From Paenibacillus nuruki (lineage in GTDB: Bacteria; Bacillota; Bacilli; Paenibacillales; Paenibacillaceae), in NCBI RefSeq assembly GCF_001721045.1, contig NZ_MDER01000043.1, positions 1-64,000 of the forward strand: DNA of 64,000 bases. Direction: 5' to 3'. Both the position numbers and the translations under genes were made by a program. Positions 26,556 through 35,378 of this stretch are shown piece by piece. A model generated the notes under the pieces. It worked only from the letters and a program-made list of their open reading frames with translations. It searched no databases and had not been told where the DNA came from. Position 1 is the first letter of the stretch. Each line of letters begins with the position of its first letter.

Positions 26556-26711
26556 CTGTGCGGGGGAGTTAGACCGCTATAGGAAAAGAATTATTCTTGC
26601 CGTCGCTGGTGAAATGGAATCCCTTGATTGGACTGCTAGGCAGTCGGGATTCCACTTCAAAGGCGACTTTCAGAACAATTATTTTCCTTTCGCTCCGAGG
26701 TGGGAGCACAG
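26556..26711 (-). repeat. Structured intergenic repeat, copy 2
   Basis: This is the minus-strand homologue of the element at 7997-8145. Helices from outside in: CTGTGC/GCACAG, AGGAAAA/TTTTCCT, ATTGTTCT/AGAATAAT (one wobble), GTCGC/GCGAC with TGAA/TTCA across the CTT/CCA loop, TGGAATCCC/GGGATTCCA, and GACTGC/GCAGTC at the apex. Compared with copy 1 several pairs change on both sides at once. The first copy has about 10 extra bases (8034-8043 region). Imperfect direct repeats flank this copy on the plus strand (TGGGTTG near 26541 and 26738, and a TGCGG-n-GGGAGT motif on each side). It lies just after punA. Confidence 0.75.
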
Positions 26712-26786
26712 TCATGAGATAAACGCCAACTTTTTGGTGGGTTGGCAGGTAGTGCGGTGGGAGTAAATAGAGGATATGGTCATGTG

Positions 26787-26829
26787 AAAAAGCTTCTGAA
26801 TCCTATTTATAGGATTGGAAGCTTTTTTC
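26787..26829. terminator. Bidirectional terminator, punA / M14 peptidase
   Basis: AAAAAGCTTC (26787-26796) pairs with GAAGCTTTTT (26818-26827); an inner AATCCTA/TAGGATT extends the stem. T runs exist on both strands, serving both converging genes. Confidence 0.9.
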
Positions 26830-26900
26830 GTTATTAGATGATATGGAAAGGGTGTAGTATTTGAGAGAGTTTGAGTTAGATGGAGAAAATACTGATAAAC

Positions 26901-28457
26901 TTATGATTCTCCTACATCAGGGTCAGGGGCTACTGTGGGTTGATTGGGTACGGACTCTGGTGTAGGTGTTGGAGAAGGGTTGGAATTTTCTGTTGTTATT
27001 TCTGTTGCTGGTGATGGAGCGGCAGTGTCTGGACTGGTTAGTGTTAAGGTATCGCCTTTGTCATTAATATTAACGGCTATGCCTGTAAGCTGACTGATTA
27101 ATGATGTTGGGACATATACGGTTCCGTCTAGATTTATTGGTGTGCCTTGAAGAGTTGACGATACGCCGTTGATCTCAGTTGCTTTTTGATTCAATGTAAA
27201 TGTGGCTGTACCGGAAGCGCTGGATGTTGCTGTAATGGTCTGGTTCGCTTGATCCCAGAAAAAAGCAAATCCGTATGGAGTCAGCAAAGGTTTGTATGAG
27301 ATATACGTGACTTTATTTTGAATAAAAGCAGGGATTTCTTTTTTGACATTCACTCCATCTAAAGTAACATTTAAAGATCGGCGTGATTGATTAGATGGTG
27401 GTGGCGTTGGTGTGGTCGGTGAAGCAGGTGTATTTGGATTCTTTTTCAACCAGAGTGAATAGCCTTCTTGTGCAATCCAAAGCCCTACTTTTTTATTGCG
27501 TCGCCATTCTTCGTTAAAAGCAGATAGGGGCAAGTTGGTTTCACCTGTTTTGATACCAATTTCCGGTGTAAAAGCAGGTCTACCAAACGTAGTGATAAAC
27601 CAATCGGTATATCCGCCACCCGAAGGATTATTATTTGGGCGTACTTGGCGATAACCTGTAAACGTAGTGAATATATTAGCCAAACGTTTATCTCGACTTA
27701 GATTCTGTGTAAGCGTATGGAAGTTCCAGTAGAGAATACGACCGGCTGAATGATACGATACGGCGATTTCAGGATCAATATCGTAGGTGAATGAAGTGGT
27801 TGCTTGATTTTCAGCAGTCTGTACAGCAGTGGTTCCTTTATGATTTTTCCAAAATGGATATGGAATATTATCTTCAATCGTGCTCCAATATGCATCATAT
27901 TGACGATTCGGATCAATACCTTGTGCATTGGCTTTCCAGCGTTTGAAGTTGGTACTACCCCCATTCATTTTGACTAAAGCTTGTCGAACCGAAGCCGGAA
28001 AAGCACTTGTTCCTTGTTGTTGCAAAGTTACTCCATCAGGATTAACCATCGGTACAAACCAAATGGTGGTTCGATCTAAAATTTGGCGAGTATTATATCC
28101 TTCAAAAGGTCGATTGGCGGTATACGCTATCGCATATTGTTCTAACATGTACATATTGATTGTCGTTGTCATCCATTCACGAGCATGATGAGAACCGTTA
28201 ATAAATACGGTTGCTTGTCCATGCCCAAGTCCAACTGCCCAGATATCACGACCATACTTGGTTTTACCAATAGATTTGTACTGAATCAAGTCAGGATATT
28301 TCTGAGCCAATGACTGAATATGTCGGGTCATGGCTGCATATGTATACGTGACAGACGGGTTAACTACCGTGCTACTTGCTGCTTCAGCTTGGCTTTGGAA
28401 CAGCAGAGTAGGGACAAATAGTATAAATGCAAGCATAAGACATCCAATCTTTTTCAA
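26901..28457 (-). CDS. Secreted M14 zinc carboxypeptidase with copper-amine-oxidase-like stalk domain
   Basis: A signal peptide (LMLAFILFVPTLL, cleavage near QAEA) is followed by an M14 peptidase domain. Zinc ligands are H91 and E94 in HHAREW and the histidine in SYHSAGR; the catalytic glutamate is in FTPEIG. A proline/threonine linker follows, then a copper-amine-oxidase N-terminal-like domain (VTYISYKPLLTPYGF, VYVPTSLISQLTG) and a low-complexity Pro/Thr/Glu tail. GGAGG abuts the ATG at 28463 with no gap, so TTG at 28457, six bases further, is the likely start (518 residues). It probably digests peptides or peptidoglycan stem peptides outside the cell. In B. subtilis this position holds the dacF-spoIIA-spoVA block. 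Confidence 0.85.
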   Translation of the reverse strand: MKKIGCLMLAFILFVPTLLFQSQAEAASSTVVNPSVTYTYAAMTRHIQSLAQKYPDLIQYKSIGKTKYGRDIWAVGLGHGQATVFINGSHHAREWMTTTINMYMLEQYAIAYTANRPFEGYNTRQILDRTTIWFVPMVNPDGVTLQQQGTSAFPASVRQALVKMNGGSTNFKRWKANAQGIDPNRQYDAYWSTIEDNIPYPFWKNHKGTTAVQTAENQATTSFTYDIDPEIAVSYHSAGRILYWNFHTLTQNLSRDKRLANIFTTFTGYRQVRPNNNPSGGGYTDWFITTFGRPAFTPEIGIKTGETNLPLSAFNEEWRRNKKVGLWIAQEGYSLWLKKNPNTPASPTTPTPPPSNQSRRSLNVTLDGVNVKKEIPAFIQNKVTYISYKPLLTPYGFAFFWDQANQTITATSSASGTATFTLNQKATEINGVSSTLQGTPINLDGTVYVPTSLISQLTGIAVNINDKGDTLTLTSPDTAAPSPATEITTENSNPSPTPTPESVPNQPTVAPDPDVGES

Positions 28458-28739
28458 TGCCATCCTCCTCTAGAAAAATGATATACAATTGTTAGTACCC
28501 TAAATGTTTAAAATCCTTGATTTAACGGTATATTAGAGTGTCTCTCTCAAGAATAGTAGCATCTTATTTGAAGTGACGTAAATGCTTATTTTTTCCATAT
28601 GTAAGTACATTAATAAGCAAATCCATTCATTGGAATCTCACATAAAACACAAATGTTCAGCAAAATAGTCCATTCTGCTATAATATGCACAATGGTTATA
28701 CTGACTATACACTTCAAGTGAATGAACGGAGGACAACAG

Positions 28740-30071
28740 ATGTATTTACATGGAACAAGTCAAATTAATGATCAAGGTCATCTTGTGATCGGTGGTTGTG
28801 ATACCGTTCAACTTAAAGAACAATATGGTACGCCTTTATATATTATGGATGAGCATTTAATTCGTAGTCGTTGTCAGGAGTATATGCAAGCTTTTCAAGC
28901 ATCAGGATTAACTTTTCAAGTGGCGTATGCTAGCAAAGCATTCTGCACGATGGCGATGTGCCGGATTGTAGAAGAAGAAGGATTGTCGATGGATGTAGTA
29001 TCTGAAGGAGAACTGTATACAGCAATGCAAGCAGGATTTCCTGTTGAACGCATTCATTTTCACGGAAATAACAAAACGCCAGATGAATTAGAAATGGCTT
29101 TGGATGCAGGGATCGGTTGCTTTGTTGTCGATAACTTTGTGGAGTTACAAGTGTTAAATGCGATTGCGGCTTCTAAAAAAATGATGCCTAATATTCTGTT
29201 ACGGGTGACTCCGGGTGTAGAAGCACATACTCATGAATACATTTCGACCGGTCAAGAAGATTCCAAATTCGGATTCGACGTCGGGAACGGAACAGCTTAT
29301 CAAGCGGTGAAAGAAGCTCATTCACTGGAACATGTCAAATTATTAGGGATTCATTCTCATATCGGATCACAGATTTTTGAAGTGGATGGTTTTCAAGTAG
29401 CGGTTGAACGTGTAGCTGCATTTGCACTTGAAGTACAGCAACAAGAAGGCATTTCATTTACAGTCATTAATCTGGGTGGTGGATTCGGTATTCGCTATAC
29501 ATCCGAAGATACGCCGCTTCAAGTATCTGAATATGTAGAAGCAATCACCACAGCGGTTAAAGAGCACTTTTCCAAATTAGAAGGAGCATTACCGCAAATC
29601 TGGGTAGAGCCCGGTCGTAGTATCGTTGGGGATGCAGGAACAACGTTATACACAGTAGGTTCTAACAAAGATATTCCCAATGTACGCAAATATGTATCGG
29701 TTGATGGCGGTATGACAGACAATCCACGTCTAGCTCTGTATGAAGCGAAATATGAAGCTGTGATTGCCAATCGTGCCAATGATGAAGCAACAGAATTGGT
29801 ATCGGTCGCTGGTAAATGTTGTGAAAGTGGCGATATGCTCATCTGGGATATTGAACTGGCTTCGCCTGTAGCAGGCGATCTGTTAGCAGTAGCATGTACA
29901 GGGGCTTATAATTATTCTATGGCAAGCAATTACAATCGGATTCGTCGCCCGGCAGTCGTCTTAGTTAAAGACGGCAAAAGTGATGTGATTGTAGAGCGGG
30001 AAACATTTGAAGATATTACAAGCAATGATGTGATTCCAGCTCGTCTAACTCGTACAACGATCACTACGTAG
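28740..30071 (+). CDS. lysA: Diaminopimelate decarboxylase
   Basis: This 443-residue PLP enzyme makes L-lysine from meso-diaminopimelate. The PLP lysine is K66 in VAYASKAF; other marks are HFHGNNKTPDEL, LGIHSHIGSQIF, NLGGGFGIRY, EPGRSIVGDAG and the C-terminal KCCESGD and GAYNYSM. The start is ATG 28740, seven bases after GGAGG; the earlier ATG at 28722 precedes that site. A TATAAT at 28679-28684 may be the -10. It is followed by ppiB, as in Bacilli. Confidence 0.95.
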   Translation: MYLHGTSQINDQGHLVIGGCDTVQLKEQYGTPLYIMDEHLIRSRCQEYMQAFQASGLTFQVAYASKAFCTMAMCRIVEEEGLSMDVVSEGELYTAMQAGFPVERIHFHGNNKTPDELEMALDAGIGCFVVDNFVELQVLNAIAASKKMMPNILLRVTPGVEAHTHEYISTGQEDSKFGFDVGNGTAYQAVKEAHSLEHVKLLGIHSHIGSQIFEVDGFQVAVERVAAFALEVQQQEGISFTVINLGGGFGIRYTSEDTPLQVSEYVEAITTAVKEHFSKLEGALPQIWVEPGRSIVGDAGTTLYTVGSNKDIPNVRKYVSVDGGMTDNPRLALYEAKYEAVIANRANDEATELVSVAGKCCESGDMLIWDIELASPVAGDLLAVACTGAYNYSMASNYNRIRRPAVVLVKDGKSDVIVERETFEDITSNDVIPARLTRTTITT

Positions 30072-30195
30072 AGACTGAATCTTATTTATATGATTAGTAT
30101 CTAATGTATGAAAATGTTTATCATGATTGTACAGATGGTGACTCTATATATCGGTATCATGAACGGAATGTAGCGAAAAAGAAGTGAACATGCCT

Positions 30196-30224
30196 TTGCG
30201 CAGAATCGCTTTTCATAGTAAACT
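30196..30224 (+). promoter_or_regulatory. Candidate ppiB promoter
   Basis: TTGCGC and TAAACT are 17 bases apart within the 260-base lysA-ppiB gap. Both boxes are imperfect. Nothing else was recognised in this gap. Confidence 0.35.
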
Positions 30225-30331
30225 AAAGAGGATGCTGTCCTACAGATCTATTTCTCGCTTAATCGTACTCTGGTGAAGTAGAGGCATGCGTCCTAATTTC
30301 TGTTTTTAATTGAGAGGAGATTTATTATATT

Positions 30332-30763
30332 ATGTCTAAACAAGCGAACATCAAACTTGCAAACGGTGGAGAGATCGTTATCGACCTGTTTGATCAAGAT
30401 GCACCGAATACGGTTGCTAACTTTGAAAAATTAGCAAATGATGGTTTCTACAACGGATTAACATTTCACCGTGTAATCCCTGGTTTCGTAGCTCAAGGTG
30501 GATGCCCTAACGGTACAGGTACTGGTGGACCAGGCTACACAATCAACTGCGAAATCAACCCGAACAAACACGAGCGCGGTTCTTTGGCTATGGCTCATGC
30601 AGGACGCAATACAGGCGGAAGCCAGTTCTACATCTGCTACCAACCACAACCACACTTGGATGGACAACACACTGTGTTTGGTAAAGTAGTTAAAGGTTTG
30701 GAATATGTTGATGCTCTTAAAGGCAGCGACAAAATGGAAACTGTTGCAATTGTAGAAGCGTAA
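30332..30763 (+). CDS. ppiB: Peptidyl-prolyl cis-trans isomerase, cyclophilin type
   Basis: This 143-residue cytoplasmic cyclophilin catalyses proline isomerisation during protein folding. The catalytic arginine and pocket are in [13 protein letters not shown], then [20 protein letters not shown] and [21 protein letters not shown] precedes the ATG. Codon use is visibly that of a highly expressed gene (AAC, GGT, CGT-type codons). It is monocistronic and closed by a strong terminator. Confidence 0.96.
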   Translation: MSKQANIKLANGGEIVIDLFDQDAPNTVANFEKLANDGFYNGLTFHRVIPGFVAQGGCPNGTGTGGPGYTINCEINPNKHERGSLAMAHAGRNTGGSQFYICYQPQPHLDGQHTVFGKVVKGLEYVDALKGSDKMETVAIVEA

Positions 30764-30801
30764 GCTTTTTTCAAGAACAATAGCTTCACTTTTTTATCAT
30801 C

Positions 30802-30838
30802 AAGAACTTGTTCTCTTTAGAGAGCAGGTTCTTTTTTT
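30802..30838 (+). terminator. Terminator after ppiB
   Basis: A 14-bp stem (30802-30815 with 30820-30833) with two G-U wobbles and a TTTA loop, followed by a run of seven T. Confidence 0.93.
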
Positions 30839-30916
30839 ATTCATTTTGACTTTATTCCCTTTGATGTGAATAATGGTATGTATCGAAACAATTGGATAAA
30901 AAAGGAAGTCGAGCCG

Positions 30917-31966
30917 ATGAATATTAATCATGCTGAACATCCTGTACAGCTTTTAATAGCATGCGATACCGAGGAGAAGCAATCTCAAATCGATCTCAAA
31001 CTTTTTGTTGTTCGCAAAGAGAAAGAAGCTGACCATTATTATCGGAGCAAGGTGATTACATTAGCAGAAGAAGTCACCAGCTGGTTAAAAGATCAGTTAA
31101 TTCGTTCTTTTAAAAGCTTTCAGCAACCAGAAGGTGATGAATCTAAGTTTGCGGTCAGTGATTATCATTTGGAAGTACAAAAAAATGAGCAACTGGCTAA
31201 GCTAGTGATCCAAGAACAACATAGTACATTGAATGCGCGCAAAAACGGTCTACTGCATGCATTAACAGAAACAGATCAAAGTATTGAAGAACGGGATACC
31301 CATTTTCAAATCATACGATTAGATATAGAACAACATAAAGTATATTGTTGCTTTTATCGTAAACCCAAAGTAGGAACCAAAAAGAGAAGATTAGCGATAA
31401 AAGACTCCAATGTGTTTCATTTTGTCAGCGATGATTTGTTAGAATTAGGTGGGAAAATAGATTTTTTTATCTTCAATAATGAGATCTATATTTCCAATCT
31501 GTTATCTTTTGAAAATATGTTTGATTATCGTGATCATATTAACGAAGCTAGAGATTATAATCTGCATCAAATTGTGAATCTTCCTTTTTTTGCCGCAGAA
31601 GAGTCCAATAAAGACATATTTGAGCAACATTGCAAGCAACATGTGTATTCTAGAAGTCTGGCACAATTGAGCGCAGACAATATAGCAGCGTTAGAGGATA
31701 ATTTTGAAGAACGATGTGATGAGCTGAAATTAATTAGAAAAAGGTTACCTCGAAATGCTCAAAAAGCAGAAGAATATAGAAAAAAATATGCCGCGATCTG
31801 GGAGTTATATTCGTTTCTGGATCTGGAACATTACCAAATCAAATATGAACCTGATCAAAAACCAACCACTTTAATTCATTTTTTTGCTGATAAAATAAAA
31901 CAATCTTTTTTAACTAAAAACTTTAGTATTGCTGTAGATATAGATCCATTAGAGAATGATTCATAA
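30917..31966 (+). CDS. DUF4868 protein, KwaB-like (Kiwa anti-phage)
   Basis: This 349-residue soluble protein resembles DUF4868/KwaB, the DNA-binding effector of the Kiwa defence system. The C-terminal half has the family plan: FHFVSDDLLELGGKIDFF, IFNNEIYISN, SFENMFDYRDHINE, then an F..C segment and YSRSLAQLS, at about residues 165-260. The N-terminal ~150 residues are charged and less recognisable. GTG 30866 is in frame, but ATG 30917 has AAGGAAG upstream. A gene for a four-helix membrane protein follows after 27 bases, the partner expected for Kiwa, but in the order B-A rather than the usual A-B. Assignment is from remembered family features without a profile search. Confidence 0.65.
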   Translation: MNINHAEHPVQLLIACDTEEKQSQIDLKLFVVRKEKEADHYYRSKVITLAEEVTSWLKDQLIRSFKSFQQPEGDESKFAVSDYHLEVQKNEQLAKLVIQEQHSTLNARKNGLLHALTETDQSIEERDTHFQIIRLDIEQHKVYCCFYRKPKVGTKKRRLAIKDSNVFHFVSDDLLELGGKIDFFIFNNEIYISNLLSFENMFDYRDHINEARDYNLHQIVNLPFFAAEESNKDIFEQHCKQHVYSRSLAQLSADNIAALEDNFEERCDELKLIRKRLPRNAQKAEEYRKKYAAIWELYSFLDLEHYQIKYEPDQKPTTLIHFFADKIKQSFLTKNFSIAVDIDPLENDS

Positions 31967-31993
31967 TTTACAAATTGGAGAAGGAGACTGATA

Positions 31994-32656
31994 ATGTGGT
32001 CTAAAAAAGAGCAACTTATTTTATGGATAACCGCTTATTTTCCACTTCTGTTTTTAATTGTCGCTGGATTTTTGTATGAAAATAATCTTCTACCTTCATG
32101 GCTTCAGAAGAAAAATGTAGCGTTATGGTTTGCTCATCAATGGACAGGTGAAGCACTGTTTATCATCATTGTATTGGTGTTGTCTATTGTATTGTACCGG
32201 ATTGTGATTGTATGGTTGCTGGCTGGTATAGAACAAAAGTTATTGTCTAAAAAGGTCGGAAATCAATATGCTGTGCGCCACTTTGAGAAATTATCAGCTA
32301 GCGAATATTCTTTCTTTTTGATCACATTATTATTGCCTCGTATTGCATTAGATTATTCATCAATCATGAATGTAGCTCTTTCTTTATTAGTGATTATTTT
32401 TATTATTTCTGTGTATGTCAAAACAGATACGATCTCTTCATGCCCACTATTTTTTGTATCAGGCAGACAGGTGCTAAAAGGCATCATTTCAGAGCATACA
32501 TTAGAAGAAGAACGTGAACATCCCGAGTATCGTAAACATGTGATCTGTCTTGTAAAAGAAAAAGATTTGGATTTGTCGACTTCATATAGAGGGCAACATC
32601 TAGTGAGCAATATGTATATGATTGCTAAAGAAAACTCTATCAAGTACATTAAATAA
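31994..32656 (+). CDS. Four-helix membrane protein, KwaA-like
   Basis: This 220-residue protein has transmembrane helices at about 8-28, 54-77, 104-119 and 122-142, and a cytoplasmic C-terminal tail of ~75 residues. The stretch SEYSFFLITLLLPRIALDYSS, then helix 4 and VKTDTISSCPLFF, fits the KwaA pattern of a charged break between helices 3 and 4 followed by a Lys-Thr and a conserved loop. GAAGGAGA lies eight bases before the ATG. In Kiwa, KwaA senses phage attack at the membrane and works with KwaB. Here it follows the DUF4868 gene in one operon. The family call is an inference from topology, motif and partner. Confidence 0.6.
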   Translation: MWSKKEQLILWITAYFPLLFLIVAGFLYENNLLPSWLQKKNVALWFAHQWTGEALFIIIVLVLSIVLYRIVIVWLLAGIEQKLLSKKVGNQYAVRHFEKLSASEYSFFLITLLLPRIALDYSSIMNVALSLLVIIFIISVYVKTDTISSCPLFFVSGRQVLKGIISEHTLEEEREHPEYRKHVICLVKEKDLDLSTSYRGQHLVSNMYMIAKENSIKYIK

Positions 32657-32686
32657 ATAGATCTATGAAATAAAGGAGAATGATCA

Positions 32687-34288
32687 ATGGCAGGCACATT
32701 ATTTACACATGGAACATTTGCATTTAGTACTCATCTTCAACCCGATGCAGATGCAATCTACATAGACAATGGCATTATTCAGGCGATTGGTACCACTTCA
32801 GAATTATCACTACAGTTGTCTGGCAAAGACTATCGCCAAGTGGATTGGGATGGTGCTCATGTATTGCCCGGATTAACGGATTCTCATATGCACTTGTCGA
32901 TGCACGGAATGAAGTTATCGATGCTCGATTTCTCAGAAGTGACATCCAAAGAAGAAATGATCAGCCTGATTCGTCAGCGTGTAGCTATGACACCAGCAGG
33001 GCAATGGATTGTAGGCTTGAACTGGAATGAAAATAACTTTAACCCACCGATTCCACCTTTACGAACAGAGCTAGATGAGATTACAACAGAGCATCCTATT
33101 TACCTGACGAGAACGTGTTTTCATGCTTTTCTAGGCAACAGTCTAGCCTTTGCCAGAGCAGGGGTAACCTCTTCTTCACCAGATCCTGAAGCAGGCTCCT
33201 ATGGTCGTGATGAAGCAGGAGAATTAAATGGCTGGATTTATGAAGAAGCTTCAGCGGCTTTTACCGCAGTACAACCAGAACCTGATTATAATACCAAAAA
33301 AGAAGCGATTCGGTGCGCTTGTCAGGATGCGCTTCGATTGGGATTAACAGCGTCACATACGGAAGATTTACGGTTTTTGGGAAGTATAGAGACCATGTTG
33401 CAGATTTATCGTGAATTGCATGCAGAAGGGCTACATTTCCGAACACATCAATTGATTTTTTATACTCATTTACAAGAAGCGCAAGCATTGGGCTTACGAG
33501 CAGGGGACGGAGATGAATGGTTGCGCATTGGTGCAGCCAAATTGTTCTCAGACGGAGCGATTGGTGGACGTACGGCGCTACTCCAACAACCGTATAGCGA
33601 TGCACCTCACACACGAGGAATGGCAATTCATACAACTGCTCAATTGAATGAAATTACATCGTATGCACGTTCGCTTGGTTATCCGATTGCGGTACATGCG
33701 ATCGGGGATGGAGCAGCTGACCTTACTTTATCGGCGATGGAAGCTCATCCACTGCAAGGCATTTCCCATTTACCAGATCGATTTATTCATGCTCAAGTAC
33801 TGGATCAATCATTGCTAAAGCGTATGACTCAATTGCCACTGATTGCAGATATTCAGCCTCGATTTGTAGCCAGTGATTTCCCATGGGTGATGGAACGTGT
33901 GGGTGCAGAGCGTACAGATTATTTGTATGCTTGGAAAAAGTTAATAGACGCAGGAGTAATCTGTGCTGGTGGAAGTGATGCACCGATCGAGCCACTTGAT
34001 CCGATGCTTGGTATTCATGCGGCTCTCACTCGTCGCAAACCTCATAGTGCAGAGCCTGTAGAAGGCTATTTACCGCAGGAGCGACTGACTATAGCGGAAG
34101 CTGTACATTTATTTACAGTCGGTAGTGCACAAGCGGCAGGCGAAGAACAAGAGCGAGGAAGTATTCAAGTTGGCAAAGCCGCTGATTTTACAGTACTGGA
34201 TCGAGATATCGCAACAGATTCAGAGTCTTTGTTGCAGACTCAAGTTAAGATGACCATTGTTAATGGACATATCGCTTATCAAGCCTAG
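32687..34288 (+). CDS. Amidohydrolase of YtcJ/amidohydro_3 family
   Basis: This 533-residue metal-dependent amidohydrolase has the TIM-barrel motifs LPGLTDSHMHLSMHG (HxH metal site), GLNWNENNF, KLFSDGAIGGRTALL, VHAIGDGAAD and GGSDAPIEPLDPMLGI (metal aspartate). No signal peptide. AAAGGAG precedes the ATG, 30 bases after the membrane-protein gene, so it may share that transcript, though a functional link with defence is not implied. YtcJ-like enzymes hydrolyse amides or formamides, often of unknown physiological substrate. Confidence 0.85.
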   Translation: MAGTLFTHGTFAFSTHLQPDADAIYIDNGIIQAIGTTSELSLQLSGKDYRQVDWDGAHVLPGLTDSHMHLSMHGMKLSMLDFSEVTSKEEMISLIRQRVAMTPAGQWIVGLNWNENNFNPPIPPLRTELDEITTEHPIYLTRTCFHAFLGNSLAFARAGVTSSSPDPEAGSYGRDEAGELNGWIYEEASAAFTAVQPEPDYNTKKEAIRCACQDALRLGLTASHTEDLRFLGSIETMLQIYRELHAEGLHFRTHQLIFYTHLQEAQALGLRAGDGDEWLRIGAAKLFSDGAIGGRTALLQQPYSDAPHTRGMAIHTTAQLNEITSYARSLGYPIAVHAIGDGAADLTLSAMEAHPLQGISHLPDRFIHAQVLDQSLLKRMTQLPLIADIQPRFVASDFPWVMERVGAERTDYLYAWKKLIDAGVICAGGSDAPIEPLDPMLGIHAALTRRKPHSAEPVEGYLPQERLTIAEAVHLFTVGSAQAAGEEQERGSIQVGKAADFTVLDRDIATDSESLLQTQVKMTIVNGHIAYQA

Positions 34289-34325
34289 TAAACTGTAGTT
34301 ATTCTATTTAGCACATCATGAACTC

Positions 34326-34384
34326 AAAAAACACCTATACATGATCTGCTTTTTTGGACAGAGCTTATGTATAGGTGTTTTTTT
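34326..34384. terminator. Terminator after amidohydrolase
   Basis: AAAAAACACCTATACAT (34326-34342) pairs perfectly with the sequence at 34367-34383, followed by T residues. The A run on the other side makes it usable in both directions. Confidence 0.92.
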
Positions 34385-34392
34385 ATATTGGA

Positions 34393-34521
34393 TTAACGAA
34401 TAATATGGTGTTGCAAAAAATCTAAAAAGTCTTGTTGCATGGTGCCGAGTGGCAAGATTTTTTTGATGATTCGAAACCGCCAACGTTGATCGTTACTTTG
34501 AAATGACCATAAAGCATCTTT
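34393..34521 (-). pseudogene. C-terminal gene remnant
   Basis: The minus strand reads 42 protein-like codons (KDALWSFQSNDQRWRFRIIKK then ILPLGTMQQDFLDFLQHHIIR, then TAA). A TAG directly upstream (34522-34524) closes the frame, and there is no start codon or ribosome binding site except an internal ATG. Composition (paired Trp, amphipathic end) looks like the carboxyl end of a real protein. I do not know the family. It is best read as a decayed gene beside the accessory genes; chance coding appearance cannot be excluded. Confidence 0.45.
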
Positions 34522-34688
34522 CTATGTGAATAATAAAGAACTTACAATGGGCAACAACATACATTATCTAACTATAAAAAAGTCAATTTATTATACAATA
34601 TTAGTAATAGACAAGTCATGCGACAAGTCATTTTCACAAGAATAATCGTCATGTGACTATCTATAAAAAAGTTGAAAATGGAGCTTTC

Positions 34689-34717
34689 TTGATTTTTAAT
34701 TGTTTCGATGATATGAT
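34689..34717 (+). promoter_or_regulatory. Riboflavin operon promoter
   Basis: TTGATT (34689-34694) and TATGAT (34712-34717) are 17 bases apart; the predicted start is about 35 bases before the FMN aptamer. Confidence 0.7.
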
Positions 34718-34757
34718 TTCAGCATCACAGCAAAATCGTGATTATAATTTCATACGT

Positions 34758-34915
34758 TATCCTTCGGGGCGGGGCGCAATTCCCCACCGGCGGTGTTGAG
34801 ATCAAGTTTGTATAGGTCTCTAAGTCCGTGACCCGGCTATGTGTTGTATAATCATAGACGGTGGATCTGGTGAGAATCCGGAGCCGACAGTATAGTCTGG
34901 ATGGGAGAGGGATAC
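34758..34915 (+). promoter_or_regulatory. FMN riboswitch (RFN element)
   Basis: All conserved RFN blocks are present in order: TTCGGGGCGGGGC with AATTCCCCACCGGCGGT, AGTCCGTGACCCG, a variable arm, GGTGGATCTGGTGAGAATCCGG, AGCCGACAGTATAGTCTGGATG and GGAGAGGG. FMN binding represses the downstream riboflavin genes. Confidence 0.97.
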
Positions 34916-34947
34916 AGAAGTCGCTTGCATAGCGATTTCTGAATTAA

Positions 34948-35147
34948 GATGCACTTATTTGAGTGTATAGTTTACTATTTTCAGGAAGCAATAATCTGTG
35001 GATAACAGGTTTATTTGGTCTCTGATGATAGTCTATATATTGAAAATATGTTGATATTGGATCAGTGGATCAAGCTGAGCCGATAGTAGATATACAGTTT
35101 TGTGCTGTACATTTACAGACATACGATCGCCATCAAATAAGCACATT
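34948..35147 (+). other. Long structured leader after FMN aptamer
   Basis: GATG-n2-CTTATTTGA (34948-34962) can pair with TCAAATAAG-n2-CATT (35133-35147), closing a ~170-base loop. Within it TTTACAG (35112-35118) can pair with CTGTAAA (35182-35188) in the terminator's left arm, a possible antiterminator. There is no convincing ORF in it. Confidence 0.4.
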
Positions 35148-35176
35148 CCATTCTTACTCCTATACATGAAGATGTT

Positions 35177-35225
35177 AAGCCCTGTAAACATTCGGATATT
35201 ATTCCGGTTTACAGGGCTTTTTGCT
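35177..35225 (+). terminator. Riboswitch-controlled terminator before ribD
   Basis: AAGCCCTGTAAAC (35177-35189) pairs perfectly with the sequence at 35207-35219, with an inner CGGA/TCCG helix and a T run. It lies ~260 bases after the aptamer and ~150 before ribD. Confidence 0.88.
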
Positions 35226-35378
35226 TGTCATTGTATCATTTTAACCTTTATAATTTAGTTATTAAATTATGAATAGTAACTAAATATGAGGATACGAATA
35301 TGTGAAATCATTACCGTATAGATGATCTATTGCATGGTGCGGTATGAAAGACCTATTGTATCGAAGGAGCCCTTAATC

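Noticed and set aside
35041-35100. Leader peptide (12 codons from ATG near 35048) in the riboflavin leader
   Set aside because: There is no ribosome binding site and no codon bias for flavin-related control; the aptamer explains the regulation.
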